Below are positions 1 to 6,465 of a stretch of DNA of 13,122 nt, piece after piece (position 1 is the stretch's first letter; every line of letters starts with the position of its first letter). Source of the stretch: Cephalothrix spiralis (taxonomy: Eukaryota; Nemertea; Palaeonemertea; Archinemertea; Cephalotrichidae); NCBI GenBank assembly GCA_032353305.1, contig JAUCNG010168868.1:1-13122 (forward strand). The letters run 5' to 3'. The notes beneath the pieces were generated by a model, which saw nothing but the letters and a program-made list of their open reading frames with translations, was not told the origin of the DNA and made no database searches. The position numbers and the translations under genes were made by a program.

Positions 1-23
1 GGTGTCTGCACTTTCAAGACACC
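1..23. repeat. Short perfect hairpin at window edge
   Basis: Seven bases at 1-7 (GGTGTCT) are the exact reverse complement of 17-23 (AGACACC), with a 9 nt loop. A C-run follows at once. It may be the end of an element cut off by the window edge. No function is implied. Confidence 0.5.
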
Positions 24-35
24 CCCCCCCCTGTT

Positions 36-440
36 CATACCTGAAAATCAGACACTTAAAGATCTATGTTTAAAACCTGAGCTTGAATCATCTTTGTGTG
101 TCTTCGTGTGAATGTAAACGTGATTTTAAATTTAGGGGATTTCCCTATCTAAAAATCATGTTTTTTGCACACCACCCCCAATTGTTCAGCATTTTGCATG
201 ACCTTTCCAGAAATATATAGTTTGTGAGGGTCAACTACCCGCCAATATGCAAAACTGTTAGGGGGACTTTCTTAGCACATATTTGCCCTCGCCAATTTTT
301 CCGTCAATTTTAAAAGTTGTTAAACAACTGTCAGACTTTTCCAGTGACTTATAACGGCCTTACGTCAAAATCAGAAACCACAAGGTCTTTCTTGAACTAA
401 TAAACGGTTTTAAAGAAGTATCAGAATTCAACTTAATCTA
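36..440 (+). repeat. Degenerate tandem repeat, ~100 bp units, interrupted
   Basis: Units of roughly 95-105 bp begin CATACCTCAAAATCAG-like, carry an ATCTTCGTGTGAA-type motif, and end AAATGTCAGAATT-like. The first unit runs from 36 to about 117 and resumes at about 317 (GTTGTTAAACAACTGTCAGA), because a foldback-type insert occupies 118-316. A second unit starts near 355 and ends near 440; it has lost a stretch in its middle. The same family forms a cleaner array at 5601-5912, which is what makes the split visible. It contains no reading frame. Confidence 0.6.
118..316 (+). mobile_element. Partial copy of the foldback element found at 2120-2527
   Basis: The segment aligns by eye with about 2304-2527, the loop's right part and the right arm of the intact element. 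Shared landmarks are ACGTGATTTT, CCAGAAATATATAGTTTGTG, GGGTCAACTA, and TTGCCCTCGCCAATTTT near the end. The left arm is missing, so this is a truncated or solo-arm copy. It sits inside a unit of the ~100 bp tandem repeat and divides it. The orientation given is relative to the intact copy. Confidence 0.65.
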
Positions 441-920
441 GCAGAGTCGAACTGGGAATTTCAATTGTTTCTTGGAGGCGATGGAAGATGTTTTATGAAA
501 GGAAACATAATCTGTTTCACAGGAATTATTTTTCGTCACGAAATATGAGTACTCATTCATTCACTCGAGCGTTTAAGTGAATGGATATTCCGTAAAAAAA
601 TATCCGCAAATCCCAATTATATACGATACTTCCCAATGGACAGTGATCCCCAAAAATAACACCCACACATATGGAATTAGGGCTAAGTCGCGGTCACAAA
701 AGTCGCTCTTGGAGAATGCGGAAAAAACAGCAATTTTGCAATAATTTAGTTTTTTTCGCACTCAAAGGTACTTTAGTATACGTAAGTCCGTATCGCCCTC
801 CAACACCCCCGCCGCGGAAAGTGTTGTCGAACGATCACAAGATCAACGGATTTTGTAGGCCGTGATCAGACATTTGTACACCAATGTAACTCAAAGGTAG
901 TACAAGACTTTTTTTCTGGA
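441..920. other. No gene; AT-rich spacer with a faint SINE trace
   Basis: Open frames here are 62-64 codons and lack recognisable domains. A small imperfect inverted repeat (CATTCATTCACT / AGTGAATG) lies near 555-585. CTCAAAGGTA occurs at both ~762 and ~891. GGAAAGTGTTGTCGA near 818-832 matches the conserved core just past the SINE head, as in the copy at 7712-7931, so a decayed SINE fragment is possible. Nothing else is supported. Confidence 0.5.
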
Positions 921-1113
921 AGGGCGTCGGATGACTGGCTCAAATAGAAACATACGGTCCGCGTTATGAGCATTTGCCCTTAGCCTGTAGACCTATCCCG
1001 CACTCTTATCTATTTTCTATATACCAATTAGCAGTGGGGTTTACCCCCAAAGGGAGGGACAGCGTCCCACTCCACGTATTTAAACTGATCGAGCCAGGAG
1101 GCTGTACGCTGTT
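921..1113 (-). mobile_element. SINE copy a, tail and body only (no tRNA head)
   Basis: This is the 3' half of the minus-strand SINE. It holds the tail (reading GGCGTCGG...GACTGGCTCAAAT on the plus strand), the CTGTAGACCTATCCCGCACTC segment, and the body hairpin GGGACAGCGTCCC followed by ACTCCACGTATTTAA. It stops at GAGGCTGTACGCTG, before the GATGGAAAGTAGTGTCGAG core and the tRNA-like head. It therefore has no internal Pol III promoter and should be inactive. The neighbouring copy b stops at exactly the same point. Confidence 0.8.
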
Positions 1114-1153
1114 TTTTTCTTCTAGCAGGACGGCTCAGGACTTCAAACTTATG

Positions 1154-1340
1154 GGGAGGGCGTCAAATGACCGGCTCAGATAAGACACAGACGGTCTGTT
1201 TTTGAGCATTTACCATTAGGCCTGTAGACCTATCCCGCACTCTTATAGAATACCGATTAGCAGTGGGGTTTACCCCAAAGGGCGGGACAGCGTCCCACTC
1301 CACGTATTTAAACTGATCGAGCCAGGAGGCTGTACGCTGT
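1154..1340 (-). mobile_element. SINE copy b, tail and body only (no tRNA head)
   Basis: It has the same structure as copy a: tail, CCTATCCCGCACTC, GGGACAGCGTCCC hairpin, then AACTGATCGAGCCAGGAGG up to GTACGCTG. It lacks about 13 bp of the TATTTTCTATATACC stretch that copies a and c keep. Because it shares the truncation point and the last ~35 bases with copy a, it is more likely a local duplicate than an independent insertion. Confidence 0.8.
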
Positions 1341-1618
1341 TAGATGACTGGCTCAACTAGACACAGGCCGTCTGCCTTATGAGCATTTGCCCCTCGGCCT
1401 GAAGACCTATCCCGCACTCTTATCTATTTTCTATATACCGATTAGCAGTGATGTTAACCCAAAGGGAGGATTAGCGTTCCACTCAACGTATTTAACCCGA
1501 CCGAGCAACCCAGGAGACAATACGCCGAATAAATTACCCAAGGTTTTTCCCGATGGAAAGTAGTGTCGAGCCCGTGACCTCCGGATTCAGTTACCGATGC
1601 TCTAAGATTTGCGCCAAA
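1341..1618 (-). mobile_element. SINE copy c, head damaged, B box deleted
   Basis: A longer copy butts directly against copy b. The body hairpin is degraded (GGGAGGATTAGCGTTCCAC). The core GATGGAAAGTAGTGTCGAG is intact, but the sequence then goes from CCCGTG to ACCTCCGGATTC. Compared with the copy at 1662-1977, about 15 bp containing the B box (TTCGAACC region) are missing. On the minus strand a TGGCGCAAA near 1607-1616 may be the decayed A box. Without a B box, Pol III transcription from its own promoter is unlikely. Confidence 0.75.
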
Positions 1619-1661
1619 TCTATCAACATTACTTAAACTTATTATCTTAACTCTATACAGG

Positions 1662-1977
1662 GAGGGAGTCGGTTGACTGGTTCAAATAGACACAGATGGT
1701 CCGCCTTATGAGCATTTACCCTTAGGCCTGTATACCTATCCCGCACACTAATCTATCTTCTATATACTATGTTCCATACCGATTAATGTCGGGTCTATCC
1801 CGAAGGGAGGGACAGCGTCCCACTCCATGTATTAAACCTGACCGAGCCAACCAGGAGGCTGTGTGCGTTAATGCAATTGCCCAAGGAACTTCACGATGGA
1901 AAGTAGTGTCGAGACGAGTTTCGAACCAGGGACCTCCGGATTCAAAGACAGACTCTGTACCACTTTGCCACCGAGGC
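1662..1977 (-). mobile_element. Full-length tRNA-derived SINE, Gln-type head (copy 1)
   Basis: This is the most complete SINE in the window, about 316 bp, read on the minus strand. The tRNA-like head starts GCCTCGGTGGC at 1977. It contains an A box (TGGCAAAGTGG, 1960-1970) that fits TRGYNNARNNG, and a B box (GGTTCGAAACT, 1917-1927) close to GGTTCGANTCC, 43 bp apart. Between them lies CTTTGAA, the anticodon loop of animal tRNA-Gln(TTG). The core CTCGACACTACTTTCCATC follows, then the body with the GGGACGCTGTCCC hairpin, then a tail ending near GACTCCCTCCC. No poly(A) or simple-repeat tail is seen at the 3' end, and I could not find target-site duplications. The 3' half matches copies a-c. A 104-codon open frame across it is incidental. 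Confidence 0.88.
1917..1970 (-). promoter_or_regulatory. Internal Pol III promoter (A and B boxes) of SINE copy 1
   Basis: The A box TGGCAAAGTGG (minus strand, 1960-1970) matches the consensus at every defined position. The B box GGTTCGAAACT (1917-1927) has the GGTTCGA core but deviates at the last two positions. Their spacing is normal for a type 2 Pol III promoter. In tRNA genes these boxes recruit TFIIIC. Whether this copy is transcribed cannot be told from sequence. Confidence 0.7.
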
Positions 1978-2119
1978 CAAAAGGGTTCTTTTAGGACTCT
2001 GGGGGTAATTATTTTTTTGAAAAAAAGCTGGCATCCGGATAAAAATTCTAAATTCGTAAACAATGAATATTTTTGAACCATTTTTATAATTAGGTCTAAA
2101 CAAAAATTTATGCGTTAAC

Positions 2120-2527
2120 ACACAATTGGATGGAAAAATTGGCGAGGGCAATTATTTTTGTACCAAAAGTGCCCCCCCTCGGTTTTTCATATTGGCGGAT
2201 AGTTGACCCCAACAAACTATATATTTCTGGAAAGGTCTAGGAAAATGCTAATCCCTCGGGGTTTAGATTTTTGCCCCACCCCTGGGTAGGAGTGGGGGAC
2301 AAAAACGTGATTTTTTGGGGATTTTTCAAAAAAAATCAGAAAAATGTTTTTTTACCCCTACCCCACATAAGGGTCGGTCTGATCACTTTTAAGGGTTTTT
2401 TCCAAGACCTTTCCAGAAATATATAGTTTGTGGGGGTCAACTATCTCCCAATATGAAAAACCGACGGGGGGGGGGCACTTCTGGTACAAAAATAATTGCC
2501 CTCGCCAATTTTACCATCCAATTGTGT
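2120..2527. mobile_element. Long inverted-repeat (foldback/MITE-like) element, ~408 bp
   Basis: The left arm (2120 to ~2245) is the near-perfect reverse complement of the right arm (~2402-2527). The outermost paired bases are CACAATTGGATGG and CCATCCAATTGTG. Paired landmarks include GGCGAGGGCAATTATTTTTG and its complement, and CTATATATTTCTGGAAAGGTC and its complement. The ~155 bp centre has C/G-run patches and little symmetry. There is no transposase frame, so it would be non-autonomous. No clear target-site duplication is seen, and the superfamily cannot be assigned. A partial relative lies at 118-316. Confidence 0.85.
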
Positions 2528-3107
2528 AGTCTACTTAGAACTCTTAAATAATCAAGACCCTGCGTTAAGCCGTTTTAAAGATATTTTTCAAAACCTTAGG
2601 AGGGGGCCAAATAGGCCACCCCTTTTCAGGAATAGGGTTGACCCGTTGTAATTGATCACTCGAAAAATATGATAACATTTTCATACAATACGTGGAATTT
2701 CTCAGATACAAACAAATAAGACAAGTTGAAAGATAAAACGATAAAACTGCCAATAGACATAACTTAGACTAACATATTGAATTAATCAAGATCGTCATGT
2801 TGATTTTATCAAAATATTATCGTAGGGCAAGTGACTTTCTGGCGACATTTTTCTAGTGTTTGACAATTGTCTCAAATGGTCAAGAGTGAATTTGACAGGT
2901 TTATATCAATTATATATTTTGCAAGTCAAAGTCAGTCTACTCTGCGGACCTAGAGTTTATATCAAAACAAATTTTGGTAAGCCCACGCGATTCGAATTAG
3001 GAACGAGGATCGCGGGGGCGCGCCGCTAGCTCTTAATTTTCAGAGTAAAGTCAGTCGGGCTAGAACTCTACAACAGTTTTATGCACAAGTCAATAAAATG
3101 CACAGAA
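2528..3107. other. No gene; spacer with a GC-rich hairpin
   Basis: The spacer is mostly AT-rich. AAAGTCAGTC occurs at about 2927 and 3049, each followed within ~25 bp by a CTAGA-type stretch. Between them is a GC-rich patch (~2981-3030) where CGCGAT at 2986-2991 pairs with ATCGCG at 3009-3014 and GGGGGCGCGCCGC follows. A 62-codon minus-strand frame here has no recognisable features. Confidence 0.45.
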
Positions 3108-3376
3108 GGGCTTTTTTTAATTGCTTGGTTTACGGACCCGCCGGTTAAAATTTTTCCGAAAAATGAAAATAATAAAAAAATTATTTTTATTTGGAACAGA
3201 TATATTAAAAATTTTTGCCGCCGACAAGATTTTTAATTATTCGTACCGAATATTTTTTTTTTACCGCTGACCAGATTTTTTGTAAAAGTCTTTAATCTTT
3301 TTTTTTTGATTTTTTACCGCCGCCGGCGGGATTTTTTGAAAATTTGTCCGTAAACCAAGCAATTAAAAAAAAGCCC
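3108..3376. mobile_element. MITE with ~29 bp terminal inverted repeats
   Basis: The left end (3108-3136: GGGCTTTTTTTAATTGCTTG then GTTTACGGA) and the right end (3347-3376) are perfect reverse complements apart from one extra A in the A-run. Just inside both ends is a CCGCCGG motif. The interior is T-rich and holds about three degenerate repeats of ~45-50 bp, each with a TTACCGCYG-like core followed by GATTTTTT. The ~269 bp length and lack of coding capacity fit a non-autonomous DNA transposon. No convincing target duplication flanks it. Confidence 0.85.
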
Positions 3377-3561
3377 AGGGGATTACAAAAAATAGCACTG
3401 CATAGCAGGAGGGGATGAGGGGGTCATGGAGTAAGCTTTGCACATTTTTTCCTCGACTGTTCTTCTTCGTTTAAAGCATAAATATTTATTGAATTAATAC
3501 TTCAAACAATAGAATGGACCAATTTTAAAAAGTTTTCAGTTGCAACTAACTTACTAACTTA

Positions 3562-3848
3562 TTGGACTGTCTCAAATAGACACAGATGGTCCGCTTTATG
3601 AGCATTTACCCTTAGGCCTGTACAACTATTCCGCACTCTAATTTATTTTATATATACCGATTAACAGTGGGGTTTAACTCGAAGGGAGGGACAGCGTCAC
3701 ACTCCACGTATTTAACCTAGCCGAGCCACCCAGGAAGCAGTACGCTGCAGAACTTGTCAAAGGTTCTTCCCGATGGAAAGTAGTGTCGAGCCAGGTCTCG
3801 AACCCGGGACCTCCGGATTCAAAGACCGACGTTATACCACCGAGCCGC
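3562..3848 (-). mobile_element. tRNA-derived SINE, Gln-type head (copy 2)
   Basis: Read on the minus strand, the head begins near 3848 (GCGGCTCGGTGG). Its A box is TGGTATAACGT (3829-3839), the CTTTGAA anticodon loop is present, and its B box is GGTTCGAGACC (3794-3804). The A-to-B distance is 35 bp, 8 bp shorter than in copy 1, so part of the D-arm region is deleted. The core CTCGACACTACTTTCCATCG is intact. The body hairpin is broken by one base (GGGACAGCGTCAC). The tail reaches the CTATTTGAGACAGTCC end. No poly(A) tail or target duplication was recognised. Confidence 0.85.
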
Positions 3849-4206
3849 ACTACAAAAAGGCGAATTTGTAGGAAAAATAATATGCGCGCGGTGGACAAGT
3901 TTTTTCAAAACATTTGTACTGCAGAAAAAAATGCCAAAAATGAGGGGTCAAAATTTTGAAAAAAGGGGTGGGTCAAAAAGTACTGCGACAAAATTGCAAT
4001 CAAAATAATCTCAGCATGGATTTAATTTGGATGTTCACTTATTAATTGCCAATATGGACCGGAGATTGGACCTGGAGTCAGAAAATTATAGTATATCCAC
4101 TATTAAATTGATAGAAGTCATATCATTTTCAAAAGATCGATTGCATTTCGTTTAAGTAAATGAACAAGTATTCTAACCATGTAACAGAAATAATGATACA
4201 TAATCG
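3849..4206. other. No gene; AT-rich spacer
   Basis: GGGGTCAAAATTTTGAAAAA (from ~3943) is followed by GGGGTGGGTCAAAAA, a short imperfect direct repeat. TGTACTGCAG and AGTACTGCGAC lie on either side. I see no frame, motif or element that can be named. Confidence 0.4.
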
Positions 4207-4475
4207 CAGGCTGACCAGGTTTTTAGAATTTCTAAATTCTCTGACTTTTCCCTGAAATCCCTGACCATTTCAAAAATTTTCCCTGACCAAGCGACAAATA
4301 ATTTGCCATAAAATTGTCTTTCGCGACATATTTTTAGCATGAAAATGTATTTCACGACCAATAATTCTCAAGACTAAATTTACCTTATTTGAAAATTCTG
4401 ACTTTTCCCTGACTTTTGAACCAAATTTTTTCTCTCCCTGACTTTTCCCTGTTTTCTAGGTTACTGGTCACCCTG
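4207..4475. mobile_element. hAT-like MITE with CAGGSTGACCAG ends
   Basis: The left end CAGGCTGACCAG (4207-4218) and the right end CTGGTCACCCTG (4464-4475) are inverted repeats with one mismatch in 12. CAG/CAGGG-type termini are typical of hAT non-autonomous elements. The interior is built from repeats of CTGACTTTTCCCTGA, dense at ~4239-4290 and ~4398-4452. hAT elements make 8 bp target duplications. The flanks (CATAATCG and TAATGCAA) share only TAAT, so the duplication is decayed or the ends are slightly misplaced. Confidence 0.65.
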
Positions 4476-4490
4476 TAATGCAATTAAGTA

Positions 4491-4709
4491 GAGCGAAACG
4501 AAGCGAGGAAAGTTTTGAAAATCAACCGTCATATCGGAAATCTTAGGCACTTAGAAAAATGAAACACGTTAAAAAATTTAAAATTATTTTTATTTTTTCC
4601 AGGACTTTTAGAATTTTATCCTGGACTTTTGACAAAATTCCAGGACTTTTCCAGGACTAAAACCTTTTTCCAGGTTTTCAAGGATTTCCAGGACCAGAGG
4701 GAACCCTGG
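4491..4709 (+). repeat. Dispersed repeat, CCAGGACTTTTCCAGGA type (copy 1)
   Basis: It begins near GAGCGAAA, passes AATCTTAGGCACTT and a T/A-rich stretch, then repeats CCAGGACTTTT-like units, and ends CAGGATTTCCAGGACCAGAG then GGAACCCTGG. The same order of landmarks recurs at 12788-13012. The right end read inward is CAGGGTTCCC, which resembles a hAT-type terminus, but I found no matching inverted left end. An open frame of 69 codons across it is repeat-derived. Confidence 0.65.
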
Positions 4710-4778
4710 AGTAAAAAAATTGTTTTCCATAGAAATTTGTAGGTCTGGCAATTTCTACCGCTTTGGCATTCCATTACA

Positions 4779-4902
4779 ATTCCTTCGATGAATTCCTGTT
4801 TCAAAGAAAAATTATCTATCAACAAATTAAATGATAATCCAATATTGCATTACATTGCACACTTTATTAAATTTAGCTGCATATCATCAATAAAGTCTGT
4901 AT
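4779..4902 (+). repeat. Duplicated module ending in AATAAA (copy 1)
   Basis: The module runs from ATTCCTTCGATGAATTCCTG to AATAAAGTCTGTAT. It matches 5914-6038 with few differences, including a long identical run from TATCTATCAACAAATTAAAT through TTGCATTACATTGCACACTT. AATAAA at 4889-4894 followed by GTCTGT resembles a plus-strand polyadenylation signal with a GU-rich element. This could be a fragment of a duplicated 3' end or simply part of the repeat. No coding sequence abuts it. Confidence 0.7.
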
Positions 4903-4916
4903 AACCTAGATTAACT

Positions 4917-5036
4917 TAATAATATTACTTCATGATTAGTTGTTTGGTTCGGATTTCATTACGAGAATTTGCACGAGACCTGGAAGGTCGAGTGCAAATT
5001 CGAACTAATCGACTACTCATAAAGTAATATTTATTA
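4917..5036. repeat. ~120 bp imperfect palindrome (foldback)
   Basis: The outer arms TAATAATATTACTT (4917-4930) and AAGTAATATTTATTA (5022-5036) are inverted, and so are ATTAGTTGTTTGGTTCG and the CGAACTAATCGACT region. The centre is a tight hairpin in which GAATTTGCACGAGACCT pairs with AGGTCGAGTGCAAATTC around ~4982. It may be a small foldback element. The 15-mer TAGTTGTTTGGTTCG at 4937-4951 recurs inverted at 6630-6644. Confidence 0.7.
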
Positions 5037-5100
5037 TTACAATGTGTCATCAACTGAGTACTCCCTGAAATAATAATGACATCATCTATCTCTAAGTCAA

Positions 5101-5144
5101 CGCTGCTCCGTTGAGTTAGTCCGGACTAATTCAACGGCGTAGCG
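5101..5144. repeat. 44 bp near-perfect palindrome, no spacer
   Basis: The two 22 bp halves pair at 19 of 22 positions and meet at TCCGGA. Landmarks are CGCTGCTCCGTTGAGTTAGT on the left and the matching ACTAATTCAACGGCGTAGCG on the right. At least one mismatch would be a G-U pair in RNA. It is GC-richer than its surroundings. It could be an element terminus pair or a cruciform-prone site; no function is shown. Confidence 0.7.
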
Positions 5145-5229
5145 CAAAATTCGGAATGATTTGAGAAGGATGACATAAATTGAACCGATTACAGTGTAAT
5201 AATAAATATAAGCCGTGCACTCCAAATTA

Positions 5230-5411
5230 CCGAATAGAGTAGGTTTTATCCCGAAGGGAGGGACAGCGTCACACTCAACGTTTTTAACCTGACCGTGCCA
5301 TTCTGGAAGCTTGTGTGGTTCTCCCCTATGGAAAGTGGTATTAAGCCCGGGTTTCGATCCAGGTACCCACAGCATATGAGCCGAGAGGTCTACCACTTTG
5401 ACAGCGAGGCG
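5230..5411 (-). mobile_element. tRNA-derived SINE, second head type, short (copy 3)
   Basis: Read on the minus strand, the head starts GCCTCGCTGTC near 5410. Its A box is TGTCAAAGTGG (5393-5403, one mismatch) and its B box is GGATCGAAACC (5350-5360, two mismatches), 43 bp apart. The anticodon region reads AGACCTCTCGGCTCATATGC, unlike the CTTTGAA of copies 1, 2 and 5 but alignable with copy 4. The core reads CTTAATACCACTTTCCAT. The body ends near CGGTAATT at 5230, so the ~120 bp tail of the long copies is absent. The hairpin is broken (GGGACAGCGTCAC). Open frames on both strands here are incidental. Confidence 0.8.
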
Positions 5412-5600
5412 AGACGCGAAAGTAATCGTTTACATAAGGTGTGGTGTGATCAAAAGCAGCTTAACATAATCTACGACTTTTCGAATATCAAGTTGAATAG
5501 TGTTCCATAGACCAGCGAGTAATATTTCTAAAATGACTAAATACATCTCAATAAAATATGGAAATTATTCTTAAAATATTTCTAAAAAGTCGATCTAAGG

Positions 5601-5912
5601 CATTCCTCAAAATCAGGCACCAAAAGGTCTTTCTACGAAAAAACCTGGCTTTGAAATATGGATAAAATTTACTTTTTCCAATTATTTATACTATTCATAC
5701 CTCAAAATCTTTCTCAGTTTGAAACATCTTCGTGTGCCCCCTTTTTAAAATAAACGGTTATTCAAGAAATGTCAGATTTAGTTTAATGAATTATAATAGC
5801 CATACCTCAAACAAAGGATATTTGTTTGGAAAAACCTGGTTTTGAAACATCTTCGTGTGAAAGGAAACAAAAAAAAATTATTTCAAAAGTTATTCAAGAA
5901 ATGTCAGAATAG
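5601..5912 (+). repeat. Tandem repeat, three ~95-110 bp units
   Basis: Units begin at 5601 (CATTCCTCAAAATCAGGCAC), 5696 (CATACCTCAAAATC) and 5801 (CATACCTCAAAC). Shared landmarks are AAAACCTGG(C/T)TTTGAAA, ACATCTTCGTGTG, GGTTATTCAAGAAATGTCAG and AATTATAATAGC. Units differ by internal deletions. The third runs directly into the duplicated AATAAA module. The same family, interrupted, forms 36-440. Confidence 0.75.
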
Positions 5913-5913
5913 C

Positions 5914-6038
5914 ATTCCTTCGATGAATTCCTGTTTCAAAATGAATATTATCTATCAACAAATTAAATGATAATCCAATATTGCATTACATTGCACACTT
6001 TATTGAATTTGGCTGCATTATATCAATAAAGTCTGTAT
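5914..6038 (+). repeat. Duplicated module ending in AATAAA (copy 2)
   Basis: This is the direct counterpart of 4779-4902, starting ATTCCTTCGATGAATTCCTG and ending AATAAAGTCTGTAT, with AATAAA at 6025-6030. It follows the tandem array without a gap, whereas copy 1 follows a CCAGGAC-type repeat. The two copies are about 1.1 kb apart in the same orientation. Confidence 0.7.
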
Positions 6039-6101
6039 TATAACGTACTACGAATCTAAAAGAGAAATTCAAAAGCGGCCGTCATCACTCGATGTCAGTC
6101 G

Positions 6102-6128
6102 AGGGCACTCGACATTGTCGAGTGCCCT
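6102..6128. repeat. Perfect 13 bp inverted repeat, 1 nt spacer
   Basis: AGGGCACTCGACA at 6102-6114 is exactly complementary to TGTCGAGTGCCCT at 6116-6128, with a single T between. A second, shorter CTCGA/TCGAG pairing lies just upstream (CTCGATGTCAGTCGAG, ~6089-6102), so the stretch has overlapping palindromic options. No T-run follows that would suggest a terminator. Confidence 0.75.
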
Positions 6129-6232
6129 GAATGAAGTTTGGGGGGCTATCTATATCTGTTTGCTATACAAAATTTTCTGAGTATCAATTATTCATGCCTA
6201 TCGACCCCTTTCCTGTACGACTGACATAAGTA

Positions 6233-6465
6233 GTATAAACTAAATTATCAGTATTGTCTATAGGTAGATATAGTTTAGTAATGTATCCGTAGGAAACTTG
6301 AAACTTTAAGTCAACATTTAATTATTTTTTAAACTAAAAGAATTAAAAATAAACGAGCTGGAATCATGTTTTAAGGGGGTTTAAGGGTGACAGTGGTGCT
6401 ATTTTATAAGCAGTGACGCCGAGAAAAGGGGGTCAGCGGTGCTGAAGACCCTGGGCCCGCGCCAC
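6233..6465 (+). repeat. Two-part repeat, left segment (copy 1)
   Basis: It matches 7327-7562: GTATAAACTAAATTAT, CTATAGGTAGATATAGTTTA, GGAAACTTGAAACTTTAAGT, AATAAACGAGCTGGAATCA, GACAGTGGTG, GACGCCG and CGGTGCTGAAG, in the same order. The 3' end is GC-rich (CTGGGCCCGCGCC). Its partner right segment lies about 600 bp away at 7064-7150, whereas in copy 2 the two segments are almost adjacent. Confidence 0.75.

Noticed and set aside
1767-2081. 104-codon minus-strand open frame, and a similar 92-codon frame at 10949-11227
   Set aside because: Both run through the SINE and share an SVFESG-like stretch only because the SINE is repeated. There is no domain, and similar frames break in the other copies.
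4616-4825. Open frame with a KSWNFVK-like motif, also seen in the frame at 12713-13003
   Set aside because: The shared motif is the translation of the CCAGGACTTTT-type repeat. There is no coding support beyond that.
6102-6128. Rho-independent terminator or microRNA precursor
   Set aside because: No T-run follows the stem, the setting is eukaryotic, and a 13 bp stem with a 1 nt spacer is too short and tight for a microRNA hairpin.
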